Below are positions 1 through 7,207 of a DNA stretch of 15,425 nucleotides, in pieces. The translations under genes and the position numbers were made by a program. Within the stretch, counting starts at the first letter, position 1, and each line of letters begins with the position of its first letter. Source of the DNA: Planctomycetaceae bacterium (GTDB lineage Bacteria; Planctomycetota; Planctomycetia; Pirellulales; Thermoguttaceae); assembly GCA_031267635.1 (NCBI GenBank), contig JAIRYX010000142.1:1-15425 (forward strand), in the 5' to 3' direction. The notes under the pieces were generated by a model that was given only the letters and a program-made list of their open reading frames with translations, did no database searches and had not been told where the DNA came from.

Positions 1-173
1 CCCATTCCGCCCGCTCCGATAACCCCAACACCAATCCGGTCATTCGCTCCTTTTGCTTCTTCCGCAAGAATCAACGGCGACGCAAACATTGTTGCGGTTA
101 CTGTTGCCGTAACACCCGCTGCCGATTGAATAAATTGCCGACGGGATGTTTGGGTTGTAAATGTTTTTTTCAT
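1..173 (-). CDS. Gfo/Idh/MocA family oxidoreductase, Tat-exported (partial, N-terminus only)
   Basis: Only the first 57 complete codons lie in the window; the gene runs off the left edge. The N-terminus has a twin-arginine signal (SRRQFIQ at residues 10-16), a hydrophobic Ala/Thr-rich stretch to about residue 37, and then NDRIGVGVIGAGGMG. That is the first beta strand and glycine-rich loop of a Rossmann NAD(P)-binding fold. Tat signal followed directly by this 'NDRI..G.IG.GG.G' start is typical of the exported Gfo/Idh/MocA dehydrogenases that are abundant in planctomycetes; they usually act on sugars or sugar derivatives after folding with cofactor in the cytoplasm. The ATG at 171-173 is supported by an AGGAG ribosome binding site (181-185 on the plus strand) with a 7-base spacer. 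The substrate cannot be told from this fragment. Confidence 0.85.
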   Translation of the reverse strand, partial: MKKTFTTQTSRRQFIQSAAGVTATVTATMFASPLILAEEAKGANDRIGVGVIGAGGM

Positions 174-279
174 AAGATTTCTCCTGTTACTTTTTTGAAA
201 CTGCAAAAATAAAACGGAAACATAAAATTTATATTTTAACAGATCATATGCAGACGAAAAAGACCTACCCGATGACAAT

Positions 280-474
280 TTACTTGCACACAATCTCGCC
301 GTTTTCGCTTGCACATGACCAATAGCGCGATATTTTTGTCGCTAAAACTCTCTTAATCAACGCAAGCCGCATATTCTCTACTCGTCTTTTCATTTTCTTC
401 TTGTCAATTTTTCTGATTCCGCCGTATTCTTCCCAAAAATTCAGGAATTTAGGATGTTTAGTAAGAATAGCAAC
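280..474 (-). pseudogene. Possible 5'-truncated ORF remnant
   Basis: A minus-strand frame stays open for 64 codons between a TAG (475-477) and a TAA (280-282). The translation is lysine/arginine-rich and protein-like, with FLNFWEEYGG near its start and a basic helix around the internal ATG (391-393). From that ATG only 36 codons remain, and there is no obvious ribosome binding site. I do not recognise the family. It could be the tail of a decayed gene, a very small gene, or a chance open frame in AT-rich DNA; chance is a real possibility at this length. Confidence 0.2.
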
Positions 475-548
475 CTATTTTTACAGCAAACAGGTTTCAG
501 ATAGCTAACTCCTAACTTACTAAAAGTTTATCCTGCATTTGACTTACC

Positions 549-553
549 GGAGG
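549..553 (+). promoter_or_regulatory. Ribosome binding site deciding the cheA start
   Basis: GGAGG lies 9 bases upstream of the ATG at 563. It argues against the upstream TTG at 539, because that reading would place this Shine-Dalgarno sequence inside the coding region. Confidence 0.8.
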
Positions 554-562
554 TTGTCTTCA

Positions 563-3232
563 ATGGAAGATATGTCATTGATCATCGAATTTGTTCAGGA
601 AGCACGCGAATATATTGACGAGGTTGAACCGACGCTGATTGAAATTTATAACGGCGACGAAAACGGCGCAGCGGTTGACCCTGAATTGATCAATTCGGTA
701 TTTCGTCTGTTTCACTCCATGAAAGGAAGTGCGGGATTTCTCGCTCTCAACACGATTGCCTCTGTCACGCACGAAGCGGAATCGTTACTCGATAAAATCC
801 GCAACGGTAAGTTGAGCTTGACGGTCGAAATTACAGAAACGCTTTGCAAAACGCTTGACCTGTTCCGTAAAATGCTCGACGTTATCACGGAAACCGGTGA
901 AGACAAAGGTTTCGATGAAGAAGCGGAAAGATTCTTAGCATCTTTGAAAGCGCACTCCGAAGGAACGCCGGTTTCTGCGGCGGCAAAAACAACAGAGGCA
1001 GCTTCCGCCGTAACATTAGTAGCATCAGATTCCGTTCCGCGTCCGCAAGCGGCAATGGTTACGTCGACCATATCGGAGGTTTCTGCGGCGGCGTCGGCAG
1101 AAGATCGAGAAACATTAACTCCCGAAACGCAAGCGGTAACGCCGACAAATGACATGATGCCGCAAAATATGGAAGAAGCTGTTGCGACACAAAATTCATC
1201 GACGGAAACAACTTCACAACCGGTCGTTATTCAAGCGGAAGAAAATTCGATTCAGCTTTCGCCGGAAATGCGGTTGGGATTTGTTCAAGAAGGAAACGAA
1301 CAGATCGACGGCGTGGAACAATCGCTGTTGCGGGTTCTCGAAGACAAAGGTGCGGCGGACGAATTGTTCAAAGAAGCGTTTCGCTGCATTCATAGTTTCA
1401 AAGGAAACTGCGGCTTCATGGGATTTGTCGATCTGGAACAGTTGAGTCACGCGATGGAAACGTTTCTCGACATGCTGCGGATAGGAACAGTAGCGGCGGA
1501 AAATACAAATATCAGTCGGCTTTTGGGTTTACTTGACGTTCTTCGTGAAGGCGTTAATTCTGTAGAATCCGGCGGTAGCGGAAAAATTACGAATTGCGAC
1601 GCCCATGTCAACTCGCTCAATGAAATTATGATGATTAACGGCGACTCAAGCATACAAGAATCGCCGTCTTCGTCAACGAACAACGCCGTTCCGATACAAA
1701 AAAACAAAACGCCTGCCGCACCGCAAAATGAAACGGCTCCAACTCATTCCGCTCCGGCAAAAGTATCGGCTATCGTACCCGCGGCAACTTCGTCGACGTC
1801 CAAAGGAGCAGCGGCAAAACAAGACATCCGCGTTGATTTGCACAAATTGGATGCGTTGATCAATTTGGTCGGCGAGTTGGTCATTGCCGAATCAATGGTA
1901 ACGCGATGTCCGGCGGTTTCGCATGTGGAAGACGAATATTACAACCGCGCCAAACATCAGTTGCGACGAATTTGCGACGACTTAAAAGACGTGGCAATGG
2001 CGGTGCGGATGATTCCATTGTCGGCAACGTTCCGAAAAATGATTCGGCTCGTACACGATCTCGCGACAAAATCCGGCAAAAAAATCAAGCTGAACATTGT
2101 TGGCGAAGAAACCGAAGTGGATAAAACAGTGATTGAACAGATTGCCGATCCGCTTGTGCATATCGTGCGAAACAGTTGCGATCATGGGATTGAATCGCCG
2201 GAAGAACGCACCGCAAAAGGTAAGTCGGATATGGGAACGATAACGCTTGAGGGGCGGCACGAAGGCGGCGAGGTTTGGATTCTCATCAGCGACGACGGAC
2301 ACGGACTCAATAAAGAAAAGATTATTGCCAAAGCGTTGGAAAAAGGAATTGTCGGTTCTGAAGTCAAAGATTGGCAAGACGAGCGCATTTACCGATTGAT
2401 TTTTGAAGCCGGTTTTTCGACGGCGGATAAAATCACTGACATTTCCGGTCGCGGTGTTGGGATGGATGTTGTTCGTAAAAACATCGAAAAACTCAATGGG
2501 CGCATTGACATTCAAGCCCGCGAAGGTCAAGGTTCGACCTTTATTTTACGAATCCCGCTGACATTGGCGATTATTGATTCAATGCTTGTGCGGGTCGGAA
2601 CCGCAAAGTACATGATTCCGACGCTTGCCATTCTCGAAAGTCTTGTTCCGTCCGCCAGTCAGGTCACTGTAACGCCGGACGGCAAAGAGATTTTACGGTT
2701 GCGGGACGAAATGATTCCGATTATCCGTCTTTACGATATCTTTGCGCAACAGCCGGATTCCGTGCGTTTGAAAGATGGAATTTTGATTGTTGCGGAAGAC
2801 AACGGGCAGCAGTTTGCCATTTTTGTCGATGAGATTGTCGGTCAACAACAAGCGGTCATTAAAGGTTTGCCCGATTACATCGGCAAAGCGGACGGTTTTT
2901 CCGGCTGCACGATCCTCGGCGATGGCACGGTCAGTTTGATTATCGACGTTGGCACGATTAGCCAGAAACGAGGAACGTTTGCCGCCTCGCCATGCAATAA
3001 AAACGCCGATTGGGAAGATGTTCCGCCGACGAAACCGGATTATGAAACGAAGACAAGACCGGAAAATAAAAATGAGAGCTTATATAAATTCGACGAGGAA
3101 CATGAAGATGTTCTTGAAAAAGATCATTTAGAAAAAATTCGGCATCTTCGTCCGGAAGAAATAGAACGTATGAATCCGGAAGATATTTCATGGGAAATGC
3201 TCGAAGCATCCGTCGGAACAGTAGCGAAGTAA
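563..3232 (+). CDS. cheA: Chemotaxis-type hybrid-free histidine kinase CheA with two HPt domains
   Basis: 889 residues from the ATG with the best ribosome binding site. CheA autophosphorylates on an HPt histidine and passes the phosphate to CheY/CheB-type regulators; it is cytoplasmic and couples to receptors through CheW. Visible order: HPt1 (about 1-110, phospho-His51 in LFHSMKGSAGF), an Ala/Thr-rich linker, HPt2 (about 230-340, His277 in CIHSFKGNCGF), a second linker, dimerisation helices (about 422-490, with LINLVGELVIAES), and the ATPase core. In the core, the N box is HIVRNSCDHGIE near 533, G1 is DDGHGL near 577, the F box is IFEAGFSTA near 613, and G2 is GRGVGMD near 629. A CheW-like regulatory domain spans about 672-800. 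An acidic tail of roughly 85 residues follows and is not part of the usual CheA plan. No separate P2 CheY-binding domain is evident. cheR lies 214 bp downstream on the same strand. Two HPt domains suggest more than one phosphoacceptor; the pathway controlled is unknown. Confidence 0.95.
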   Translation: MEDMSLIIEFVQEAREYIDEVEPTLIEIYNGDENGAAVDPELINSVFRLFHSMKGSAGFLALNTIASVTHEAESLLDKIRNGKLSLTVEITETLCKTLDLFRKMLDVITETGEDKGFDEEAERFLASLKAHSEGTPVSAAAKTTEAASAVTLVASDSVPRPQAAMVTSTISEVSAAASAEDRETLTPETQAVTPTNDMMPQNMEEAVATQNSSTETTSQPVVIQAEENSIQLSPEMRLGFVQEGNEQIDGVEQSLLRVLEDKGAADELFKEAFRCIHSFKGNCGFMGFVDLEQLSHAMETFLDMLRIGTVAAENTNISRLLGLLDVLREGVNSVESGGSGKITNCDAHVNSLNEIMMINGDSSIQESPSSSTNNAVPIQKNKTPAAPQNETAPTHSAPAKVSAIVPAATSSTSKGAAAKQDIRVDLHKLDALINLVGELVIAESMVTRCPAVSHVEDEYYNRAKHQLRRICDDLKDVAMAVRMIPLSATFRKMIRLVHDLATKSGKKIKLNIVGEETEVDKTVIEQIADPLVHIVRNSCDHGIESPEERTAKGKSDMGTITLEGRHEGGEVWILISDDGHGLNKEKIIAKALEKGIVGSEVKDWQDERIYRLIFEAGFSTADKITDISGRGVGMDVVRKNIEKLNGRIDIQAREGQGSTFILRIPLTLAIIDSMLVRVGTAKYMIPTLAILESLVPSASQVTVTPDGKEILRLRDEMIPIIRLYDIFAQQPDSVRLKDGILIVAEDNGQQFAIFVDEIVGQQQAVIKGLPDYIGKADGFSGCTILGDGTVSLIIDVGTISQKRGTFAASPCNKNADWEDVPPTKPDYETKTRPENKNESLYKFDEEHEDVLEKDHLEKIRHLRPEEIERMNPEDISWEMLEASVGTVAK

Positions 3233-3283
3233 AAAGCAAGTGAGGAAAAATTGGGGACAAAAGGGACGGATACGTAGGAACAG

Positions 3284-3321
3284 ATCTCGCGTCTGCCCAT
3301 GACTTAGGGCGGACGCAAGAT
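3284..3321. repeat. Stem-loop between cheA and cheR
   Basis: GCGTCTGCCC (3289-3298) pairs with GGGCGGACGC (3307-3316) across an 8-base loop, with one G-U type position. After a C/A mismatch the stem extends by ATCT/AGAT (3284-3287 with 3318-3321). It starts 52 bp after the cheA stop. No T-run follows, so a simple intrinsic terminator is not well supported. A REP-like element or an mRNA processing or stability hairpin is also possible. Confidence 0.5.
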
Positions 3322-3446
3322 TTACCCCTTACACATTTGCCGCTCAGTCGTTTGTCATTTTGTCCTTAAAACTCTATCGCAAAACGTGTTATTAAAGTGT
3401 CCCGCCGATTGGCGAGAGTTGGCTTTTAATTTTGAACTGAATTATT

Positions 3447-4295
3447 ATGGCTTTTTCAACTGAATCGGGTTTGGAACATATTACCAATGTGGAATTTCAG
3501 GCGTTGCGCGATCTGATTTATGAGCGGTTTGGAATCAATCTGACCGAGCAGAAAAAAGGAATGGTTGTCGGACGGCTACAAAAAATATTGCGGACTCGCG
3601 GTTTTCGGTCGTTTCATGATTATTATCTTTATCTTGTGGAAGATAAAACCAATCAGGCAATCGGCGAACTGGCAAATCAGATCACGACGAACCATACATT
3701 TTTCTATCGCGAGTCGGAGCATTTTGCTTATTTTATGAAAACGATTCTGCCGGAAATCACGGCGGAAAAGGAAAAGCAACACAGCCACGATTTGCGGGTT
3801 TGGTGCGCCGCGGCGTCGAGCGGCGAGGAACCATACAATATTATTATGTGCATGATGGAATATTTCGGCAGTAAGTATCATTCGTGGGACGCCGGAGTTT
3901 TAGGCACGGATATTTCGGACAAAGCAATGACCGCGGCGAGAAAAGCGATTTACGAACCGTACCGTTTACAAACAATGCCGGATAATTATAAGAAGAAATA
4001 CTTTCGCCGTATCGGTGAAAACTGGGCGGTCAACGACGACGTGAAGAAAGAGTTGACGCTCCGGCATTTCAATTTGATGAATAAAACGCTTCCGTTCAAG
4101 AAACCGTTCGACTGCATTTGGTGTCGAAACGTGATGATTTATTTTGACAACGACACGAAAATTGAGTTAGTCAAACGGCTCTACGATCAAACCGCACGGG
4201 GCGGCTATCTTTTAATCGGACACTCGGAAACTATCGGACGCGGCACGACAAGATGGAAATACATTTGTCCTGCCGTGTATAAGAAAGAAGAGTAA
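3447..4295 (+). CDS. cheR: CheR-type protein-glutamate methyltransferase
   Basis: 282 residues, a normal length for CheR. The enzyme transfers a methyl group from S-adenosylmethionine to glutamates of chemoreceptors for adaptation. The N-terminal all-alpha domain (about 10-75) is followed by TNHTFFYRE (81-89), the counterpart of the TNET-FFR motif. The SAM-binding loop is WCAAASSGEEPY (119-130), with an acidic residue at Asp155 in LGTDIS. The beta subdomain is around 170-215, and CRNVMIYFD (226-234) and GHSE (258-261) complete the signature. The ATG at 3447 has no clear Shine-Dalgarno sequence, which is common in this phylum. It follows cheA on the same strand, but the 214-bp gap with a hairpin leaves co-transcription uncertain. 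It converges on the sulfatase gene with only 17 bp between the stop codons. Confidence 0.93.
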   Translation: MAFSTESGLEHITNVEFQALRDLIYERFGINLTEQKKGMVVGRLQKILRTRGFRSFHDYYLYLVEDKTNQAIGELANQITTNHTFFYRESEHFAYFMKTILPEITAEKEKQHSHDLRVWCAAASSGEEPYNIIMCMMEYFGSKYHSWDAGVLGTDISDKAMTAARKAIYEPYRLQTMPDNYKKKYFRRIGENWAVNDDVKKELTLRHFNLMNKTLPFKKPFDCIWCRNVMIYFDNDTKIELVKRLYDQTARGGYLLIGHSETIGRGTTRWKYICPAVYKKEE

Positions 4296-4312
4296 CTATA
4301 AGGAATTGTATT

Positions 4313-6640
4313 TTACTCTTCCCGATAAAGTTCAATCTTTTCAATCCAGCCGTTGAAGTTCGGTAAATGTTCACCGCTCACTTGTCCTTCCAAATCGGCT
4401 CCGATTTGTAATTGCTCCATCGGATTTTGTACAATGAAATTTGGCAATTGAACGGACGCCGCGCGTTTGCCATTGACAAAAAGCTCCGCTTTTTTCTGCG
4501 GCGTAATGCTTCCGGTCATCTGCACGATACGTTCCAATGCAATCTCTTGACCGGTTGCGGTAAAGACTTGACCGTCAATCCGCACGGCAAAATTCGGCTT
4601 GCCGTCTTTCAGGAACAACGAATATCCGTGCCGCGTGCCGCCGTAAGCCAGAATCACGCCGTCGGAGCGTTCAGACCGAAACACCGCTTCGGCATTCCAT
4701 GCGGTTTGCGCACTATGAATTGCCGGAGACTTTTCCACATCAATATAAGAGTTGCCATCAAACGAACGTCCCGCTCTGCCGTCTTGAGACAAAATGTTGA
4801 TTTTGCCATGCACGGCAAATTTATTTTTCTTTCCCGATGTTTCCGTGATTTTTCGTTTCCCATCGGAGAAATCAAATTGCAGTTTCAAGCCGGGCGTTTT
4901 GTCGGGAACAATGCCGTCGTCGTCCGTATTCTTTTTATCCCAGGGCCAAGGAAGAACATTCGCGCGAACAGCCCATTCGTTCCATTGTTTGGAGAGCGTT
5001 TCCGTCTCCTGCGGATATTTTTCCGCAAGATTATGCAGTTCACTGCGGTCGGATTCCAGATCGTAAAGTTCCCACGTTTGCGCTCCTTTCGCAACAAGTT
5101 TCCGGTTGCCAACACGAATGGCACGATTGCCCTCATGTTCCCAAACGAGCGGTTTTGTGCGAGTCAATGATTTTCCTGAAAAACCGGGAACAAGCGTGAC
5201 GCCTTCCAACGGCGTAATTTTGTTATCGTTGTATGTTTTCGGATAAGTTCCTCCGGCAAGATCAAGGCAAGTTGCCATCAAATCGACAAGCTGCCCCGGC
5301 TCGCGGTAAAACTTGCCCCGTAGGGATTCGTCCACATATTTCGGCGAATGAACAATGAGCGGCGTTGAAATTCCGCCCTCGTGCACCCAGTGTTTGTATT
5401 CACGAAACGGCGTATTGGAAACGTTTGCCCAACCGCGTCCGTAGGCAATGAACGTATCCGCCGGTCCCGGCATTGCGCCGACTCCGCGACGTATCGGATA
5501 ACCGTCCCGCGTCCGGTTGCCGAGCGGCGGATTAACAACGTCTTTCGCTATCGGCTCAAACTGCGGCTTTTCAGGACGATTGACAGGAGCATCCTTTTCC
5601 GTGCGTCCGATAGTTTCCGCACACGCGCCGTTGTCTTGCAGAAACAGAATCACCGTGTTTTCATATTGTCCGGTTTCTTTGAGCGACTCGGTAATTTTCC
5701 CGATTCCTTTGTCCAGCTCAGTAATCATCGCGGCGTAAACTTCCATACACCGAGCTTCCCACGCTTTGTCGGCGACTGCGTTCCAATCTTCCGCTTGAGG
5801 GGAAAGTTCCCATTGGTCGGGAATCAAACCGAGTTCTTTTTGTTTGGCGTAACGCGCTTCGCGAACCGCCGTGTAACCGGCGTCATATTTACCTTTGTAT
5901 TGAGCGACGGATTCCTCCGGCGCTTGCATGGGCCAATGGGCGGCGGTGAAAGCGACGTACATAAAGAACGGTTGCTGCGGCGTTTTCTCTTGATGCTCTT
6001 TGATGAACTTTACCGCGTTATCGCGGATTGCGTGCGTCAGATAGTATTGTTCTTCCGGCTGATACTCCGGGTCGTTGAACGGCGAAACCGCCGTATTGTC
6101 GCGAACAAGCGTGTGCGGATCGAAATAATTCGCCATACCGCCGACGATACCGTAATAGCGGTCGAAACCGCGTTGAAGGGGCCAGTTGTGTTTCGAGCCG
6201 TTCGCTTGAGTTTGATCGGCAACATGCCATTTCCCGACGCAATAAGCCCGATAATTTGTTGAAGACTTTAACGCTTCGGCGATGGTCACACAGTTCCGAT
6301 TGAGATCGCCGCGATAACCGGTCAGCCGATGATTCGTACCGGTCATGTGTCCCATACCCGCCTGATGCGGATGCAGACCGGTCAACAGCGACGCGCGAGT
6401 CGGGCAACACCGCGCGGTGTTATAAAACTGCGTAAACCGCACTCCGCCGCCTGCAAGAGAATCGAGATTCGGCGTCGCAATCTCGCCGCCGTAACAGCCG
6501 AGATCGGAATATCCCATGTCGTCGGACATAATAAGAATAATGTTCGGACGCGCGTCCGGTTGCCCCGATTGTTGAGCCGCCGCTATGTTTGCGTAAACCG
6601 CCAAACACCAAACGGTAATCATAAGGAAGTTTTTTTTCAT
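4313..6640 (-). CDS. Secreted type I (formylglycine) sulfatase with C-terminal LamG/ConA-like domain
   Basis: 775 residues. A Sec signal peptide (1 to about 22, ending AAA|Q) sends it across the membrane. The catalytic domain (about 30-565) hydrolyses a sulfate ester, the exact substrate being unknown. Key residues: metal ligands Asp40-Asp41 in MSDDMGYSD; the modification motif CCPTR (78-82), in which Cys78 would become formylglycine; Lys137 and His139 in GKWH; His235 in AAHWP; Asp336-Asn337 in QDNG. The region 370-430 contains the long insert and the HEGG-type segment usual in arylsulfatase A-like enzymes. After about residue 585 comes a beta-rich extension with SFDGNSYIDV (626-635), LFVNGKR and a closing IEKIELYRE. 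This resembles a laminin-G/concanavalin-like domain and may bind carbohydrate. Multiple sulfatases are a hallmark of planctomycetes, which use them on sulfated polysaccharides. The start ATG (6638-6640) has only a weak purine-rich upstream stretch. No sulfatase-maturing enzyme is in the window. Confidence 0.93.
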   Translation of the reverse strand: MKKNFLMITVWCLAVYANIAAAQQSGQPDARPNIILIMSDDMGYSDLGCYGGEIATPNLDSLAGGGVRFTQFYNTARCCPTRASLLTGLHPHQAGMGHMTGTNHRLTGYRGDLNRNCVTIAEALKSSTNYRAYCVGKWHVADQTQANGSKHNWPLQRGFDRYYGIVGGMANYFDPHTLVRDNTAVSPFNDPEYQPEEQYYLTHAIRDNAVKFIKEHQEKTPQQPFFMYVAFTAAHWPMQAPEESVAQYKGKYDAGYTAVREARYAKQKELGLIPDQWELSPQAEDWNAVADKAWEARCMEVYAAMITELDKGIGKITESLKETGQYENTVILFLQDNGACAETIGRTEKDAPVNRPEKPQFEPIAKDVVNPPLGNRTRDGYPIRRGVGAMPGPADTFIAYGRGWANVSNTPFREYKHWVHEGGISTPLIVHSPKYVDESLRGKFYREPGQLVDLMATCLDLAGGTYPKTYNDNKITPLEGVTLVPGFSGKSLTRTKPLVWEHEGNRAIRVGNRKLVAKGAQTWELYDLESDRSELHNLAEKYPQETETLSKQWNEWAVRANVLPWPWDKKNTDDDGIVPDKTPGLKLQFDFSDGKRKITETSGKKNKFAVHGKINILSQDGRAGRSFDGNSYIDVEKSPAIHSAQTAWNAEAVFRSERSDGVILAYGGTRHGYSLFLKDGKPNFAVRIDGQVFTATGQEIALERIVQMTGSITPQKKAELFVNGKRAASVQLPNFIVQNPMEQLQIGADLEGQVSGEHLPNFNGWIEKIELYREE

Positions 6641-6863
6641 TCTTGTTTCTCATTTCGTTAATAAGATTTCGGTTGTTGCAGCTTTACCGTTATCTGAAGA
6701 GTTCATTCTAGCAGAATTGAAGAAAAAAATATACTCTCTTCCGTGCCTGTGACGGCTGTTGGGGAATATTTTCCGACTTATTGGGAATTTCCGGCAATTT
6801 ATTTCGACGACTTCGTTGTTTAAGCCAAAGCGTCCGGGTTATAATTCAGAGCCGCCGAAGGTT

Positions 6864-7047
6864 CCGTCGCTGGCGACAGAGCCGTCGTCGCAGGCGACAG
6901 AGCCGCCGTCGCAGGCGACAGAGCCGCCGTCGCTGGCGACAGAGCCGCCGTCGCTGGCGACAGAGCCGCCGTCGCTGGCGACAGAGCCGCCGGATGACAA
7001 TCCGAAGTTATTGAATGATAATTCAAAATCGTCGGATTGTCATCCGA
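6864..7047. repeat. Array of nine palindromes with exact 21-bp spacing
   Basis: Six units carry the 12-bp palindromic core GTCGCTGGCGAC (or GTCGCAGGCGAC) with centres at 6871.5, 6892.5, 6913.5, 6934.5, 6955.5 and 6976.5; the units are nearly identical. The same pitch continues with three different palindromes: CGGATGACAATCCG (centre 6997.5), TTGAATGATAATTCAA (7018.5) and TCGGATTGTCATCCGA (7039.5). Sequence identity changes while symmetry and spacing are kept. In one plus-strand frame the array reads as heptapeptides PSLATEP / PSQATEP, then LNDNSKS-like units, but no ribosome binding site precedes it. I infer a non-coding structural or protein-binding repeat; a small heptad-repeat protein cannot be fully excluded. 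Confidence 0.85.
6992..7045. repeat. Nested perfect inverted repeat at the end of the array
   Basis: GGATGACAATCCGA (6992-7005) and TCGGATTGTCATCC (7032-7045) are perfect 14-bp reverse complements. Between them sits TTGAAT-GATA-ATTCAA (7011-7026), a second perfect inverted repeat. The stretch can fold either as one large stem-loop or as three consecutive small hairpins, because each 14-bp arm is itself nearly palindromic. Confidence 0.85.
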
Positions 7048-7207
7048 AATTGCTGGGGGATTTCCGAAAAGTTTTCGGGTAAGGAACAAAAGGGACACGA
7101 GAGACAACAGGGACTTTGGGGACTCATTTTTCTGATTTTGGAAACTCTTTCAAGCATCTCGCCCTGTCTCAATTGTTATTAGAGTTCCAATTGTCCCTCT
7201 CATCATT

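Larger units (their letters stand above)
174..562. other. Divergent intergenic region, mostly featureless
   Basis: This 389-bp AT-rich gap separates the minus-strand oxidoreductase from cheA and must carry both promoters. I could not pick a convincing sigma70 pair for either gene. It contains a minus-strand open frame that may be a gene remnant (280-474) and, at its right end, the cheA ribosome binding site. No RNA gene is recognisable. Confidence 0.5.
6641..7207. other. Intergenic region holding a palindromic repeat array
   Basis: This 567-bp gap lies upstream of the sulfatase and downstream of the 980-residue protein gene, both on the minus strand. It must hold the sulfatase promoter. It contains the 21-bp-pitch palindrome array (6864-7047), outlying small palindromes such as GGAATTTCC (6784-6792), TTATAA (6839-6844) and CCGAAAAGTTTTCGG (7064-7078), and otherwise nothing I recognise. 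Open frames on both strands across the array (about 6759-7082 plus, 6820-7107 minus) are best explained by the 21-bp period, which is a multiple of three. Confidence 0.6.

Noticed and set aside
539..562. Eight-residue N-terminal extension of CheA from a TTG
   Set aside because: The GGAGG at 549-553 with a good spacer points to the ATG at 563.
3255..3267. GGACAAAAGGGAC recurring in similar form at 7083-7096
   Set aside because: Only 11 bases are shared, and dozens of such chance pairs are expected in a window of this size.
5381..6262. Long plus-strand open frame opposite the sulfatase
   Set aside because: Arg/Phe-rich translation with no domain; it is the antisense shadow of a gene with all expected sulfatase motifs.
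6864..6986. CRISPR-like array
   Set aside because: Units are contiguous with no unique spacers and are too short; no cas genes are present.
6820..7107. Minus-strand open frame across the palindrome array (SPATAAL-type repeats)
   Set aside because: A 21-bp repeat keeps every frame open if one unit lacks stops, and the inverted repeats make both strands read alike. No ribosome binding site was seen.
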